This document shows positions 7,919-9,280 of a stretch of DNA of 9,280 nucleotides, piece after piece; the first letter of the stretch is position 1; every line of letters starts with the position of its first letter. Where the stretch lies: the NCBI GenBank assembly GCA_002389785.1, contig DGQS01000028.1:1-9280 (forward strand), in the 5' to 3' direction. The notes under the pieces were generated by a model that was given only the letters and a program-made list of their open reading frames with translations, did no database searches and was not told the origin of the DNA. The position numbers and the translations under genes were made by a program. Source of the DNA: Bacteroidetes bacterium UBA4408. GTDB taxonomy: Bacteria; Bacteroidota; Bacteroidia; UBA4408.

Positions 7919-7940
7919 TTTGCAAAGTTAATTTTTGCAA
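7918..7940. repeat. Direct repeat TTGCAAAA x2 at the uvrB start
   Basis: On the minus strand two perfect 8-bp copies of TTGCAAAA (7940-7933 and 7925-7918) are offset by 15 bp, separated by ATTAACT, and flank the predicted -7 element. The downstream copy overlaps the first base of the uvrB start codon and contains the palindrome TTTGCAAA (7919-7926). It could be an operator or a chance AT-rich duplication. Confidence 0.35.
7923..7930 (-). promoter_or_regulatory. Predicted Bacteroidota -7 promoter element abutting the uvrB start
   Basis: The minus strand reads TAACTTTG and then CAAA directly before the ATG at 7918. If functional, transcription would begin at or next to the start codon, giving a leaderless or nearly leaderless uvrB mRNA. 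I found no TTG at normal -33 spacing; the nearest TTG upstream is 8 nt away. The alternative is that a promoter farther up the 7931-7974 gap is used. Confidence 0.42.
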
Positions 7941-7974
7941 GGCATATTAAAGGAGTAGGAGCAATTATTAATTC

Positions 7975-8009
7975 AAAAAAAAGCCTCCAAAATTCGGAGG
8001 CTTTTTTTT
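7975..8009 (-). terminator. Intrinsic terminator after the OmpA-family gene
   Basis: The stem GCCTCC (7983-7988) pairs with GGAGGC (7996-8001) across a 7-nt loop, and is extended by eight A-T pairs (7975-7982 with 8002-8009). On the minus strand the hairpin ends in eight T, one nt after the TAA at 8011-8013. The symmetric A/T tracts would allow termination in both directions, but no plus-strand gene is seen to use it. Confidence 0.92.
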
Positions 8010-8010
8010 G

Positions 8011-9280
8011 TTATTCAATTATTTTCATTTCAACCCTGCGATTTTTTTGTCTTCCCGCCTCCGTTTTATTATCTGCAACAGGCTTGCTCGATCCAAAGTA
8101 TTCAACTATAATTCTATCCGCTTTTATTCCTCTGTCAACAAGGAAGTTTTTCACCGCCTGGGCACGTTTTTGTGACAATAATAAATTCGCTTTCGCATTA
8201 CCGGCATTGTCGGTATGTCCGCTTAGTTTTAAACGCCAGTCGGATTTCTTCACCAGTAATTTTCCTAAATCATCTAGTGATGCGTACGATTCGTAACGAA
8301 TTACATCTTTACCTAAATTAAATTCAAGATTATCAAAAGCTTTTTTCAAAATTTCCTGTTCTTCCTTCAATAACTTAATTGGAACATCAATCACTTTTTC
8401 TTCTTTCAAGCGCGATTCATCCGGAACAATTTTCTCAAACTTAAAGAATCCATCTTTCATGCGAGTTGCTCGAATTGAAACACCTCCAACCAAAATATTT
8501 AACCTGTCAATAGTCTCAGTTCCATCACCATCTAATCGGAATTTAAAATCCCCATCCGCAGGTAGTGATTCAAAATGGAAGAATCCGTCTTTACCTTTTG
8601 TGGTAAACTTAATTACTTTACCAGTTGCATCCAATACATACAATACATCCTCAGGACAACCTTTGTTTTCAATTGGTCCAGGTCTGGTTGGACAACGATC
8701 TTCGCTATCTTTTATTTCATCGTTATCGGCATCCGGGCAACCGTTAAATTTCGCTAAACCAATAATGTCGGCACAATCATCATCTTTATCCGGAATTTTA
8801 TCTCCATCCTTATCAGGACAACCTTGAAATTCAACTAATCCCGGAATTTCTGGACACGCATCTTTTTTATTTACCACACCGTCTTTGTCTTTATCCAACG
8901 GTTTACGACCAAAGGTTAGATTTAGGCCTACACGCAAATTCAAATTTTTTGTATTTCCCGGATAGGTAATGCTGGTTTTTTTACCATCGTCGTTGGTAAC
9001 GTTGTATTTATTGTAAACAAACAATCCCAATATATTGTCGCTCACGGCATATAGTTGAACCGGCCCTAAATTAACAGCTAATCCAAGACCAATATTCATA
9101 TAGCTGCGGTTAAACATTGAATAGTTAATCGAACCATTTAAGTACTTATCAATTTTATAGTTGTAGGAAAGTGCCATTGCAGGATGCAATTTTTTATCAA
9201 AAAAATGTCCCTGCAATAAAAGCGAAACACTGCTTTGTTCACCCAGCGAATATTGAGCACCTGCATAAATTTGAGGACCT
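8011..9280 (-). CDS. OmpA-family outer-membrane protein with thrombospondin type-3 repeats (5' truncated by window edge)
   Basis: The frame is open to the right edge (visible residues begin GPQIYAGAQYSLGEQ), so the start lies beyond it; the TTG at 9214-9216 is internal. The visible 422 residues begin with alternating beta-strand segments ending near LNLTFGRK (~125), the tail of an N-terminal membrane-associated beta-barrel-like domain, possibly DUF5723-like. Acidic type-3 repeats follow at ~128-210 (DKDKDGVVNKKDACP, DKDGDKIPDKDDDC, DADNDEIKDSEDRCP) with likely Ca2+ binding. A middle region (~210-290) has two copies of a KDGFF-[HK]-FE motif. The end (~318-422) is an OmpA peptidoglycan-binding domain with LSGHTDN, LSQKRAQAV and QKNRRVEM. 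The Asp (codon 8209-8211) and the Arg 15 residues later (codon 8164-8166) match the known diaminopimelate-binding pair. Inferred role: linking outer membrane to cell wall. A strong terminator follows. Confidence 0.9.
   Translation of the reverse strand, partial: GPQIYAGAQYSLGEQSSVSLLLQGHFFDKKLHPAMALSYNYKIDKYLNGSINYSMFNRSYMNIGLGLAVNLGPVQLYAVSDNILGLFVYNKYNVTNDDGKKTSITYPGNTKNLNLRVGLNLTFGRKPLDKDKDGVVNKKDACPEIPGLVEFQGCPDKDGDKIPDKDDDCADIIGLAKFNGCPDADNDEIKDSEDRCPTRPGPIENKGCPEDVLYVLDATGKVIKFTTKGKDGFFHFESLPADGDFKFRLDGDGTETIDRLNILVGGVSIRATRMKDGFFKFEKIVPDESRLKEEKVIDVPIKLLKEEQEILKKAFDNLEFNLGKDVIRYESYASLDDLGKLLVKKSDWRLKLSGHTDNAGNAKANLLLSQKRAQAVKNFLVDRGIKADRIIVEYFGSSKPVADNKTEAGRQKNRRVEMKIIE

Noticed and set aside
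7820..8296. Plus-strand open frame of 158 codons spanning the uvrB 5' end, the terminator and the OmpA domain
   Set aside because: It would read through a strong hairpin and be antisense to two secure genes; its product looks like no known family.
8459..8827. Plus-strand open frame of 122 codons opposite the type-3 repeats
   Set aside because: Its Ser/Pro-rich product is the reverse reading of the Asp/Gly-rich repeats of the OmpA-family gene.
1..9280. Mobile element, CRISPR array, tRNA/rRNA or defence system
   Set aside because: No transposase, terminal repeats, spaced direct repeats, cloverleaf or recognisable defence genes are present; the window is housekeeping plus envelope genes.

Overview
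The window is AT-rich chromosomal DNA from a member of the Bacteroidota. The evidence is two type IX secretion system (T9SS) cargo C-termini, one type A and one type B ('gliding motility-associated'). There is also an OmpA-family protein with thrombospondin type-3 repeats, a typical Bacteroidota lipoprotein signal, and the phylum's TAnnTTTG promoter -7 element, seen three times as TAACTTTG ahead of minus-strand genes. No Shine-Dalgarno-like starts stand out, which also fits the phylum. I cannot place it to genus.

Layout, left to right. (1) 1-461 (+): the C-terminal part of an SPFH/band-7 family protein, cut by the left edge. It ends 5 bp from a convergent gene. (2) 4637-467 (-): a probable two-gene operon. 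The first gene encodes a 693-aa type-B T9SS protein (lamin-tail domain, PKD/Ig-like repeats). The second, 13 bp downstream, encodes a 691-aa beta-helix-like protein with a type-A T9SS sorting domain. (3) 4772-4803: a strong intrinsic terminator. (4) 5773-4823 (-): a putative lipoprotein gene of unknown function, broken after codon 45 by an in-frame TAA while the remaining 270 codons stay open. (5) 7918-5879 (-): a complete uvrB (nucleotide excision repair), whose predicted promoter lies almost on its start codon. (6) 7975-8009: a second strong terminator. (7) 9280-8011 (-): an OmpA-family outer-membrane protein cut by the right edge.

Apart from uvrB and the SPFH protein, the genes are envelope-associated or secreted: two T9SS cargo proteins, one probable surface lipoprotein and one peptidoglycan-anchoring OmpA protein. 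They do not form a recognised pathway. I see no mobile element, CRISPR array, tRNA or rRNA, and nothing I would call an undescribed multi-gene system. The items most worth checking are the interrupted lipoprotein gene, the three identical -7 elements (one implying a leaderless uvrB mRNA), and the pairing of a type-A and a type-B T9SS protein in one transcription unit. No gene-free stretch exceeds 300 bases; the longest gap (4638-4822) holds a promoter element and a terminator.
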